Assembly (NCBI GenBank): GCA_965221205.1 | Contig: OZ244870.1 | Span: 248,001-312,000, forward strand | Direction: 5' to 3' | From: CBDFMG01 sp965221205 [NCBI: bacterium] | GTDB taxonomy: Bacteria; SM23-31 | DNA: 64,000 nt | The notes under the pieces: model-generated | What the model was told of the DNA's origin: nothing | What the model saw: the letters and a program-made list of their open reading frames with translations, nothing else | Database searches by the model: none | Program-made: the position numbers and the translations under genes | Part shown: positions 37,617-45,363 of the stretch, piece after piece | How the letters are laid out: every line of letters starts with the position of its first letter | Numbering within the stretch: the stretch's first letter is position 1

Positions 37617-37913
37617 ATGAAACATAAAGTACACGTTTTCAACACTGTAATCCTGGTGTTGGTATTAGCCGCTGCCGCGGCGGCTCAGTCAACAAAGATT
37701 GAACAACTGTGTTTGGATGCAGAGCAGGGGGACGCCTGTGCCCAAAACAGCCTTGGGTTCATATACGCCGACGGCAAAGGCGTGTCACGGTGCTTCATTG
37801 AGGCGCACCGACAGGCGTCTGGTGCAACCCGCGAAGTCATTCACGCTGCCTGCTGTTACTTGCACCGGCCAGCCGCAACGAACGCCGTTGGCGACGAGGA
37901 CAGGGAAGCATGA
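37617..37913 (+). CDS. Truncated Sel1-protein paralogue, overlapping the SIR2 gene start
   Basis: From the ATG at 37617 the product (98 residues) repeats the start of the upstream Sel1 protein almost exactly: signal peptide LNTVILVLVLAAAAAAQ-like sequence (here FNTVILVLVLAAAAAAQ), the STKIEQL link and a single Sel1 repeat (GDACAQNSLGFIYADGKGV). After that the sequence diverges into ATREVIHAACCYLHRPAATN and ends. Its stop overlaps the ATG of the SIR2 gene (ATGA), so translation may be coupled. The C-terminal half looks like a chance fusion with other DNA. It could still be an exported small protein or simply a leader driving the SIR2 gene. Confidence 0.6.
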   Translation: MKHKVHVFNTVILVLVLAAAAAAQSTKIEQLCLDAEQGDACAQNSLGFIYADGKGVSRCFIEAHRQASGATREVIHAACCYLHRPAATNAVGDEDREA

Positions 37914-40657
37914 TCTCGAGGCAGCTGATCGACCTGCTCAACTCCGGCGAAGCCGTGTCCATTGTGGGAAGTGGGGTCTCTGCTGACGCCGGCATCCCTA
38001 CGTGGAATAGCTTGTTCAACTCCGTAGCTGATGCGCTCGACCGCGAGAAGCGCGATACTCAAATGGCGCGTGTAACCGCAACAGAAGGCAAGCTTCCAGA
38101 GGCCTTCGACCTTTTGGCAGGGCAGACGATGAACAAGTCGGACATTCACAAGCGAATTACGGCGCTGATCGAACAAGTGTCTACCCCCGGGACGCACCAC
38201 TTCCAGCTTGCCGACTGGCCGTTCCGGTTCCACGTCACGACTAACTACGATCATCTCATCGAGGACGCCTCGTCCGGGCGCCTGGTGCCTGTTGGCAATT
38301 GCGGGTCGGAGCTTCATAAGGTCACTGGAGGGAATCGTAACTTTGTATGGCATCTGCATGGTGGGTGCAGGCTCAGCAGTGACATCAGCCAGCTGGTGGT
38401 CACCAAGTCAGACTACGACAACTTCTACCCCAACTCCAATATGGTCGATAAGCTCAAGGCCATCGCTACCGTATACCGATGCGTGTTTATAGGTTTCGGC
38501 TTCAAAGACGAGGACCTCACCTATGTCCTCAGAGCGGTCGGGCGACTCGCGCATTCAGGTCGGCCGAGCTTTGCCTTCATCGGATATGAGGGTAAGCCTA
38601 CCGAAGCGAAGCAGCATCAAGACTTCCTTCGAGCAGACTACAACGTCGAGGTGATTCCTTATTCGAAGCAGGACGGCAATCACGCGGACCTCCAGCGCGT
38701 GTTGGAGGGTTACGCACCGTTCGTCGTGCGCCACTCGGTTTCTCTCGGACACGTTTCCCAGGCAACGCCGACATATGACCCGGTGGCATCAAGCTTGCGT
38801 ATTCAGAGCAGCCTGGACATCGGAATGTCAGCTGCGAGTGACGGTCTGAGGAAGACCTTGGTTGGAGCACGGGTACTAGCGCACATCAGAGCTAATCCGG
38901 GGGGGTACGATGACGGCCTTGAGCCGCTCTACCGTTCGGGTGACCCGAGCCAGTCAGAGGTTCTTGATTGCATCGAGACACTCCGCGAGAGCGGCACAGT
39001 AACGCCGTCTCCCACACTGGATCTCATGCCGGAGTACTGGACGAAGACCAAGGAGGCCGAAGCACAGCTTGATCTGACTAGAGACCAATTCTGCGGATCG
39101 CTACGGATCAGGATTCTCGAACGCAACCCGGACCTCGACGAATCTGCTCGGGAACGTGTGACAGACGCAGGGTCTGCCTTTCTGGACAAACTATGTCGCG
39201 AGCGAGGCCTTGGGGTAGCCCAGAACCTCGCAACCTCAAGTGTCGACCAAGCGTCACTCCGAACAGTCTCCCTCGTCCAGCATCTCCCTGATTACCTCGC
39301 TATGTGTAAGACGCGGGCTGAGGCGTTCGCAGTAGTGCATCTCGTAGCAGACATCTTGACCAGGCCGACCGAAGAGGAGGCGGTGTTCCTGGGCCTCCTC
39401 TGTCAGGCCTACTTCGGCCAACACCTTGTCGGTGCTTCAGAGACGCTTGCCAAGGTTGACCTCGACTTGATCTCTGGCACCTGCTATGTGCTCGATGCTT
39501 CTGTGCTCGTCCGCCTTCTGGCGGAAGGTAGCGAGTTTCACGAGTTCGCGGCGAACCTCATTGGGGATCTCGTAACCTGCGGTGCGATCCTGACGACGAC
39601 TTCCCTGTTCCTGAAAGAAACTGTGGAGCATGCTCACTGGGCTGCTAGGCTGATTGACCGCCACGGAGAAGACTCTCAGCAAGTTATCGCTGCTCTTCGC
39701 AGTCTAGGAGGGTACCGTGCAAACCAGTTCCTTCTCGGCTACTTCCTGGGTTCGCTGCCGGATACCAATTTTACAGAGTACCTTGGGCGGATGCTCGGGA
39801 TGGACAAGAGCGACCGCATCACGAGCGAGGTGGTTGCTGACCGCCTGACATCACTGGGAATCCAGTCGCTCAGCTTCGATGGCTGGGAGGGATTTGATCA
39901 GGACTGCTTAGTCCAGATAGAGACGGTACGGCAGGAAATATATCAACGCCGCTACGAGAAGGGCACCTACAAGCATGAACGTCAGATTCAGGCTGAGGCG
40001 GAAGTCGCGATAATCGTGGATGGCATACGGGGCGGCGGGAAGCTTCAGCCTCCAGGAGCAAAGGCACAGTACGCGTTCTTCCTCAGCAGTACGCGGGTCG
40101 TTGACCGACTACCGAACCTCGAACGCCAGATCTGCCTTTTCCCCGGAAGTCTGGCGCAGTGGCTCTGGAGTTCCCAAGCTACTTCGCCACGGCATGCCGA
40201 GCTCGTCTTCCAGCAGCTTCTTTGGGAATTGGCGCAAGGGGGAGTCGAGTTTGTAGACCGCAAAACACTGCTGCGTCGATTCAGCGGGGTCATAGAGGCC
40301 GCCGAGACGGATCTTAAGACCTCGATCAGTAGCCGGCGGGAGTGCCTCGTCGAGAAATACGGACCAGACCCGGCCGACGCGTTCACGGATGCCGACCCGC
40401 TCGACTTCCCGAGACTGGCTGACGAAGTGCAGCAGGAAGCACTCACAAAAATGGCGGCGGCGCTGAAGGCGGCGGAGAAGCGAGCGCGTGCGGTGCAAGC
40501 TGCGAGGAAAATCAGCGAGAAGGAGCGAGACGAGCTAGCCAGACTGCGGGCGAATCAGAAGGAGAGACGGCGCAAAGCGGAAAGAAAACGACGGGCTGCT
40601 CAGAGTAAGCCTGGCAAGAAACAAAGCCGACAAAAGAAGAAAAAGAAGAAGCGGTAG
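37910..40657 (+). CDS. SIR2-domain protein with PIN-like nuclease module; candidate anti-phage effector
   Basis: This 915-residue protein starts with a SIR2-like domain (residues 1 to about 270). NAD-binding and catalytic features are all present: GSGVSADAGIPTW (20-32), TTNYD (110-114), His150 in HLHGG and FIGFGFKDED (193-202). SIR2 domains of this class in defence proteins (for example Thoeris, DSR, pAgo-associated) degrade NAD+. The middle part (about 290-510) is helical and not recognised. Residues about 524-740 look like a PIN fold: Asp529 in YVLDASVLVRLL, Glu570 in LKETVEH, an acidic pair at 696/698 in QAEAEVAIIVD, and AFFLSSTRVVDRL. The last 70 residues are extremely lysine/arginine-rich, suggesting nucleic-acid binding. 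No partner other than the Sel1-like gene is adjacent. Confidence 0.8.
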   Translation: MISRQLIDLLNSGEAVSIVGSGVSADAGIPTWNSLFNSVADALDREKRDTQMARVTATEGKLPEAFDLLAGQTMNKSDIHKRITALIEQVSTPGTHHFQLADWPFRFHVTTNYDHLIEDASSGRLVPVGNCGSELHKVTGGNRNFVWHLHGGCRLSSDISQLVVTKSDYDNFYPNSNMVDKLKAIATVYRCVFIGFGFKDEDLTYVLRAVGRLAHSGRPSFAFIGYEGKPTEAKQHQDFLRADYNVEVIPYSKQDGNHADLQRVLEGYAPFVVRHSVSLGHVSQATPTYDPVASSLRIQSSLDIGMSAASDGLRKTLVGARVLAHIRANPGGYDDGLEPLYRSGDPSQSEVLDCIETLRESGTVTPSPTLDLMPEYWTKTKEAEAQLDLTRDQFCGSLRIRILERNPDLDESARERVTDAGSAFLDKLCRERGLGVAQNLATSSVDQASLRTVSLVQHLPDYLAMCKTRAEAFAVVHLVADILTRPTEEEAVFLGLLCQAYFGQHLVGASETLAKVDLDLISGTCYVLDASVLVRLLAEGSEFHEFAANLIGDLVTCGAILTTTSLFLKETVEHAHWAARLIDRHGEDSQQVIAALRSLGGYRANQFLLGYFLGSLPDTNFTEYLGRMLGMDKSDRITSEVVADRLTSLGIQSLSFDGWEGFDQDCLVQIETVRQEIYQRRYEKGTYKHERQIQAEAEVAIIVDGIRGGGKLQPPGAKAQYAFFLSSTRVVDRLPNLERQICLFPGSLAQWLWSSQATSPRHAELVFQQLLWELAQGGVEFVDRKTLLRRFSGVIEAAETDLKTSISSRRECLVEKYGPDPADAFTDADPLDFPRLADEVQQEALTKMAAALKAAEKRARAVQAARKISEKERDELARLRANQKERRRKAERKRRAAQSKPGKKQSRQKKKKKKR

Positions 40658-40660
40658 TGG

Positions 40661-41032
40661 ATGCACCGGGTGGTGCCTATAGGGAGGCAACTTTCTGGCA
40701 AGTTGGCAGACCCTATTGCGAGCATCCGTGCCAACAACGCTACCAATTGCACAAAGGATCGGTTTTGCAATGATCCGCGCCGCTCTATTGATTTTTCAAG
40801 GGGTCAGGCGTTGCGAAGGCGAGCGATGGCGCGGACGCGCACCTGGACGGCCGCCATCGAAGTCGAGCGGCAACGCACCTGCGAGTTAGCCAAGAGCGGC
40901 AACAATCTGAACCAGATCGCGCGCTGGGCCAACACCTGCAAAGAGAACGCCGAGGCGGTGGAGGTGGTCGCGTATCTGGTTGCTATCGACCGGGAGCCCG
41001 TCACTTTGGCCGTGCTGGGAGAACCACGATGA
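40661..41032 (+). pseudogene. MobC-like plasmid mobilisation protein remnant
   Basis: Only the C-terminal part of this frame is meaningful. From an internal ATG at 40826 it reads ERQRTCELAKSGNNLNQIA, then RWANTCKENAEAVEVVAYL and AIDRE. This matches the end of MobC-type relaxosome accessory proteins, which typically have a GxNLNQIAR motif. The first 55 codons do not resemble the family. Its stop overlaps the start of the relaxase relic (GATGATGA), the normal mobC-mobA arrangement. It shows that the GC-rich block came with a mobilisable element. Confidence 0.65.
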
Positions 41033-41185
41033 TGATCACAAGTTTCTGGCTCACGGAACAGGGTCAGCAGCAGCAGCGGAGTACCTCACCCGCGAGAGAT
41101 TCCCCGCGCAGGACCAGGAAAAGAGTCCGGAAGAAGTCAAAATTCTGCGGGGCAATCCGCACCAAGTGGCCTCCGTGGCCGGCCG
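41029..41185 (+). pseudogene. MobA-type relaxase 5' remnant
   Basis: An ATG at 41029 overlaps the MobC stop, but the coding signal is in the next frame: KFLAHGTGSAAAAEYLTRER and EVKILRGNPHQVASVAG. That is the N-terminal 50 residues of plasmid relaxases of the MobA type (K-F-L-x-x-G-x-G and LRGNP motifs). The reading frame is shifted within the first codons and the rest of the relaxase is gone, cut at the junction with the RND relic at about 41.2 kb. Confidence 0.65.
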
Positions 41186-41264
41186 ACATCGGCGCTCAAT
41201 TGACTGCCTTAAATCTACAGCAGTGATACCAAGTCCATTTTGGCGTCATTACTATCATAATATT

Positions 41265-41601
41265 GTGCTCGCAGCAATACTTAAATTTTATATTTATCCA
41301 TTCATACTTTTTATGACACTCCCGCTTGGTTTAATCGGGGTGATTTTGTCATTGATCATTTCAGGTAAAACGATTAATATTATATCGATAAATGGCAATG
41401 GTGATGCCTGTCGGCATCGTTATTAATGGTGGTGTTTTGCTAATCGACCATATAAAAAAGCTCTATTCAGGCGGAAAACGTCTGCGAGATGCTGTTGTTG
41501 AGGCTGCAGTTGTACGATTCAGGCCAATTCTCATGACGAACATTGCAACAATTATGAGTATGCTTCCGCCAGCATTGCAATTGGGAGAGAGAACTGTATA
41601 A
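41265..41601 (+). pseudogene. RND transporter C-terminal relic
   Basis: This AT-rich piece encodes the end of an RND efflux permease in two frames: FYIYPFILFMTLPLGLIGVI, then, after a frameshift near 41392, MAMVMPVGIVINGGVLLIDH and RFRPILMTNIATIMSMLPPAL. These are TM segments 8-11 of the pump. The gene is cut on the left by the GC-rich block and on the right by decay after QLGERTV. It is a separate RND protein from the intact pump at 14-17 kb. Confidence 0.8.
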
Positions 41602-41784
41602 CGTCTTTGAGGACATTACATTGAAAAAAACGTTTCATCATCATGATGATTGTGTTACATTCAATGAGACGAAAGTATTTTCTGTTCATGCAAAAAGCAA
41701 AGTATTTTTGAATTTAAGGGTAAGGAACTTGTATTTGTAAATATTCGTTCAAAACAGGTTAGTATAAAAACTCAAAGGATAAGC

Positions 41785-42378
41785 ATGAATTCTTTCGATA
41801 CTGCAACATTCAAAATTTTTAATGCGTCATTAATGATAGCACTATTCCTTGTATTTTGTTTATCTACGACAAGTTTTGCTCAAGGAAATATCCCGACGTT
41901 ACACGAACCGTTCCCTGATATTACTCTGCCGGTACTTGATGGCGGAGAAATCAGTCTTTCAGATTTTGAAGGTGATAAGAATGTGGTTCTTGTTACATAC
42001 CGCGGATGGGTCGGATACTGGTGACCAATTTGCCGCCGCCAGTTAGGTGAGCTGAACAACGCATTTGACCGATTAGACGAAGAAGATGCAACACTTGTTT
42101 TTATCAGTCCGGATAATAAGGAGGACACTGAAACGTTTCTTGAGGAAATAGACATTACAGAGCGAAATTTTACTATGCTACTTGATCCTGATTTCAGTGC
42201 AATAAAAAAGCTTATGCTATATAAAGAAAACGATATAAAAGGTGAGGCTGAACCAGCTACCTTCGTTATCGATAAGGAAGGTGTTCTTAGATTTAAATTT
42301 ATCCCTCAACACTATTCCGAGCGTCCACCGCTTGAGCATGTTTTTGAAATATTGTCGCTCGTTCAGTCATCAAATTAG
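41785..42378 (+). CDS. Exported peroxiredoxin/thioredoxin-like protein, predicted selenoprotein (Sec80)
   Basis: The frame runs from the ATG at 41785 (AAGGATAAGC upstream) to the stop at 42378 with one in-frame TGA at 42022-42024, residue 80. The signal peptide (LFLVFCLSTTSFAQ) places it in the periplasm. The AhpC/TSA-like fold is clear: PFPDITLPVLDGGEISLSDF, VVLVTYRGWVGYW, then the TGA, then PICRRQLGELNNAFDRL. The TGA replaces the peroxidatic or first redox cysteine of a CxxC, giving UxxC. After it the frame is intact for 117 codons, including EPATFVIDKEGVLRFKFI. A possible bacterial SECIS hairpin lies just 3' of the TGA. The metallophosphoesterase gene follows after 8 bp. The alternative is a single nonsense mutation of a TGY codon. 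Confidence 0.72.
42022..42062 (+). promoter_or_regulatory. Possible bacterial SECIS element
   Basis: Downstream of the TGA lies a small hairpin: CAGT (42040-42043) can pair with GCTG (42051-42054, one G-T), leaving the loop TAGGTGA with the GG expected in the apical loop of bacterial SECIS elements. GGT begins about 21 bases after the TGA, in the usual window. An outer TGC/GCA pairing (42031-42033 with 42061-42063) could extend it. The stem is short, so this is only suggestive. Confidence 0.4.
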
Positions 42379-42386
42379 GATTCAGT

Positions 42387-43604
42387 ATGTTTTTTCTTAT
42401 CGTACCCACACTAATTATTGCCCTTCAGGTCTATTTTTACGTCAAATCACGGCGTTTTATTAAAGACGTTATTCCTGTTCGCTGGCACAAGGTACTTCAG
42501 ATCGGTCTGGCAGTTTTCTTTATCTGGATGGTATCGCCACTATTGCTTATGATGGTGTTCGACCGGTCATTCTGGAGAATTCAGAATTGGGAGATCTATG
42601 TGTTTGTGTATCCTCTTCTGACCTGGTTGACGGCATGTGTTATGCTTGCAGTGTTATTTATAACAAAAGACGTCTGTATCCTGCTTTGGAAGGGCGGCAA
42701 AAAGCTTGTATCGTGGTATTATAAAGTTATGCCGTCGTATATACCGGAAAAAACCGAAGAGAAGGCTGCTCTAGAAGATCCTGGCAGAAGAAAATTTTTA
42801 CAGATCGCATCCGCAAGTCTTGCCGCTCCCCCAATTGCAATTGCATCGTACGGTGTGATTTTCGGGTCGCGTAATTATCATCTGAAAGAAATAGAGCTCA
42901 ATTTTCCGCAACTTCCGGAGAATTTACGCGGACTGCGCATAGTACAGTTTACCGATATACACTGCAGTGAATATGTTCAACAAGATGATGTCGCAAAGGC
43001 AGTCGGTTATATCAATGACCAGAATCCTGATTTAGTACTGCTTGTCGGTGACTTTGTGCCCGGTGACGCACGATATATTCACCCCTGTGCAGAAGCATTA
43101 GCCGGAATTCGCAGTAAGCACGGTACATTTGCGACCCTTGGGAACCATGAAGAGTGGACCGATCCAATTCTTGCAACAAAGGTGCTCGAAAAAAAGGGGA
43201 TACCTGTATTCAGAAATGAGGGACAAACCCTCTCAATTAACGGTGAAAAGCTTAATCTGCTGGGAGTTGACGATTCGTGGGTCGGCAATGCCGATATTCA
43301 AAAAGCGATTTCAATGGTTGAACCGGGTAATTTCAACCTTCTTATGTCTCACCAGCCACCTTTTTGGGATATTGCTCGAAACTATGGAGTCGATTTGACA
43401 CTTTCCGGGCATACGCATGGAGGCCAGGTCGGCTTGAATCTCATTGGAGGTGTATTCAGACTTGGTCAGATTTTCCACAAATATAACCAGGGGCTTTTTA
43501 CCGAAGATAATTCTAAACTATTTGTGAGTACCGGCTTCGGATTTACCGGTCCACCCATCCGTATCAATATCCCTCCTGAGATCATTTTCATTACCTTAAC
43601 GTGA
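42387..43604 (+). CDS. Membrane metallophosphoesterase (YkuE/YaeI-like) with internal twin-arginine motif
   Basis: This 405-residue protein starts 8 bp after the selenoprotein gene. Its first 120 residues contain three to four membrane helices (LIVPTLIIALQVYFYV, VLQIGLAVFFIWMVSPLLLM, FVYPLLTWLTACVMLAVLF). Next comes GRRKFLQIASASLAAPPIA, which looks like a Tat-type signal in mid-chain, and then the calcineurin-like phosphoesterase domain: FTDIHCSEY, LVGDFVPGD, LGNHEEW, LMSHQPP and LSGHTHGGQVG. The YkuE group acts outside the cytoplasm, for example on UDP-diacylglucosamine or other lipids. Operon structure with the redox protein suggests co-transcription. Confidence 0.85.
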   Translation: MFFLIVPTLIIALQVYFYVKSRRFIKDVIPVRWHKVLQIGLAVFFIWMVSPLLLMMVFDRSFWRIQNWEIYVFVYPLLTWLTACVMLAVLFITKDVCILLWKGGKKLVSWYYKVMPSYIPEKTEEKAALEDPGRRKFLQIASASLAAPPIAIASYGVIFGSRNYHLKEIELNFPQLPENLRGLRIVQFTDIHCSEYVQQDDVAKAVGYINDQNPDLVLLVGDFVPGDARYIHPCAEALAGIRSKHGTFATLGNHEEWTDPILATKVLEKKGIPVFRNEGQTLSINGEKLNLLGVDDSWVGNADIQKAISMVEPGNFNLLMSHQPPFWDIARNYGVDLTLSGHTHGGQVGLNLIGGVFRLGQIFHKYNQGLFTEDNSKLFVSTGFGFTGPPIRINIPPEIIFITLT

Positions 43605-43759
43605 TTATCTTATTACCGTAATAACTTTATTATTAACAATATTATAAGAACTTTATTTTATGTCGATTCTGCTTAATAAACCTCCGATTTTGATATAGTA
43701 ACTACTTTAGTAAATACTATCTACGGCGCAGTTTTTGGTTCTTTCATCGGAATTTCCTG

Positions 43760-44522
43760 CTTGAATACTCTCAATATTGAGTTCCTGATTATGGAATGCC
43801 ATATTCCGGGGGGAATAATAGGTAAGAAGCCGGTTAATCACAATAGAATGAAGGACGAATTCACGTGCAATAAACGCTGCACCAGAACTTCCTGTTCATG
43901 CTGCGGAACGGAACATTTTTCTTCAGGTGTAGTACTTCCCGATCAGGGTACTTCTTCTGTCGATTACAAGCGTCAGATCCGTGACTGAAATTTTGCATAC
44001 ATCCTGCCATTCATGTTCGTAATTGTGTGCAACACCGGAAATTTTGAATTTTCCCTATGACGTAATGATTATTTCGACACCTCTGCTTACAGCATCTTCC
44101 AGAGCAACTCTTAGAAGTAAAAGGTCTTCTGTCCAACCACTGAGTACAATCGACTGTTCTGCATCAAATATCATGTATTCGGCTTTACTGAGGATATTTT
44201 CGCGCCCTTCAATATTCCAAATTCCCCGATGAACACGCTTTTTTACTGCTATCGTATCGAACCAATCATGTAAATGGTCAATTTTATGGTAGAGTGACTG
44301 TTCTGTTTTCCGGATTAATTCTTCACCTGTTATCGGAATACAGGCAGTTGGTCTACCTTCTTGTGTCAGAACAAAACCTTTTGTGCTCAATTTTTCGAGT
44401 GTTTCGTATATTCTTGACCTCGGAGCACCCGATACCTTGCTTAATGTATAACCAGTCAGGGGAGGTTCCTTGAAAAGAGCGGAGCAGGCCTTAGCTTCAT
44501 GGTAAATCTGAGAGCGTTTCAC
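43760..44522 (-). pseudogene. TrmB-family transcriptional regulator, disrupted
   Basis: The N-terminal 155 residues (44055-44522) are a good TrmB regulator: ALFKEPPLTGYTLSKVSGAP and RSRIYETLEKLSTKGFVLT (winged helix), then the PLD-like effector domain start YMIFDAEQSIVLSGWTEDL. The frame stops with TAG at about 44056. Beyond it the same protein can be followed: GKFKISGVAHNYEHEWQD, DLTLVIDRRSTLIGKYYT, then two further stops, and in the last part GAAFIAREFVLHSIVINRLL. The complete protein would be about 250 residues. Three nonsense codons and apparent frame slips mean only a truncated DNA-binding product could be made. The domain assignment is firm, the loss of function probable. Confidence 0.75.
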
Positions 44523-44649
44523 GATATTGATATTTGATTTGTTGGTTGGATTTTCTCGTGACCGGAGGAATAAATATTGAAATTAGAGATATGAATTTTG
44601 TGTTAGAGCAGCAGTCTTCCATATTTAGTGCATAATAAACACTATGTGC

Positions 44650-44673
44650 AAAAAACCCCGCACAGTATGCGGG
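44650..44673 (-). terminator. Intrinsic terminator after tRNA-Leu
   Basis: On the minus strand the six-base-pair stem CCCGCA/TGCGGG with a five-base loop is followed by GTTTTTT. It lies 10 bases after the tRNA 3' end and would terminate a transcript running from secG through the tRNA. Confidence 0.85.
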
Positions 44674-44682
44674 TAATTTGTG

Positions 44683-44765
44683 TGCCCGAGGCCGGAGTTG
44701 AACCGGCACGTCCGCAGGACACTACCCCCTCAAGATAGCGTGTCTACCAATTCCACCACTCGGGC
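44683..44765 (-). tRNA. tRNA-Leu (anticodon GAG)
   Basis: The 83-base gene folds as a class II tRNA. The acceptor stem is GCCCGAG/CTCGGGC. The anticodon stem CTATC/GGTAG holds the loop TTGAGGG, giving anticodon GAG for leucine CUC/CUU. The variable arm (TGTCCTGCGGACG) and T arm (GCCGG-TTCAACT-CCGGC) are normal. The CCA end is not encoded. It lies 60 bp after secG on the same strand, a widespread arrangement (secG-leu tRNA). Confidence 0.96.
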
Positions 44766-44824
44766 AAAAATATTTATCTATAACAATGTGCGTTTTTAAT
44801 ACAGGTTTTATTCGCGGTAAAAAA

Positions 44825-45193
44825 TTACTGAGAAGTATCCACTGATGCTTCACCCTGTTGTAGAGTATTATCAATAGGCAGACTTGGGAGGCTCGCTGCC
44901 GGAGATGTCCCGACCCGCTGACTGAGTTCCTCCTGCAGAACACTTTGAGTACCGCTTACGCTCGCCTTAGAAAGGAATACCTGAGAAATACAGCTCAGCA
45001 TGAATAATACCGCAAGTATCGTTGTAATCTTACTTAAAAGTGTTGCAGCACCACGGCCTCCAAAAAAAGCACCTTGACCTCCACCACCACCGAATGCGCC
45101 GGCAAGACCACCGCCTTTACTCGACTGCATTAGTATTACAAGTACAAGAAGTATGCTGATTATAATATGAAAAAAAACAACAATTCCAGCCAT
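44825..45193 (-). CDS. secG: Preprotein translocase subunit SecG
   Basis: This 122-residue small subunit of SecYEG has two membrane helices (IVVFFHIIISILLVLVILM and LLSKITTILAVLFMLSCI) flanking the conserved cytosolic loop QSSKGGGLAGAFGGGG and the FFGGRGAATLL turn. The C-terminal 45 residues are a serine/glutamine-rich tail longer than in E. coli. SecG improves translocation efficiency together with the SecA encoded at the left of the window. It is followed by tRNA-Leu and a terminator on the same strand. Confidence 0.95.
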   Translation of the reverse strand: MAGIVVFFHIIISILLVLVILMQSSKGGGLAGAFGGGGGQGAFFGGRGAATLLSKITTILAVLFMLSCISQVFLSKASVSGTQSVLQEELSQRVGTSPAASLPSLPIDNTLQQGEASVDTSQ

Positions 45194-45363
45194 GAGGCCT
45201 CCTAGTCACACCGATAAAAACAGCACATTGCCCTTGTTTGCAATGTGCAAAAAGCATATTAAGGTACTTTTTTTATCGTTTTAAATCAATAAAAAAAGTC
45301 ATTAAATTGTTGCGGGATCACAATTCCGCATATTCATCTTTATATTCAATGTGTGAATATTTA

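Noticed and set aside
43760-44056. The two TGA codons in the TrmB relic as further selenocysteine codons
   Set aside because: They do not sit at cysteine or redox positions, a TAG precedes them in the same frame, and the frame slips between them, so this is decay.
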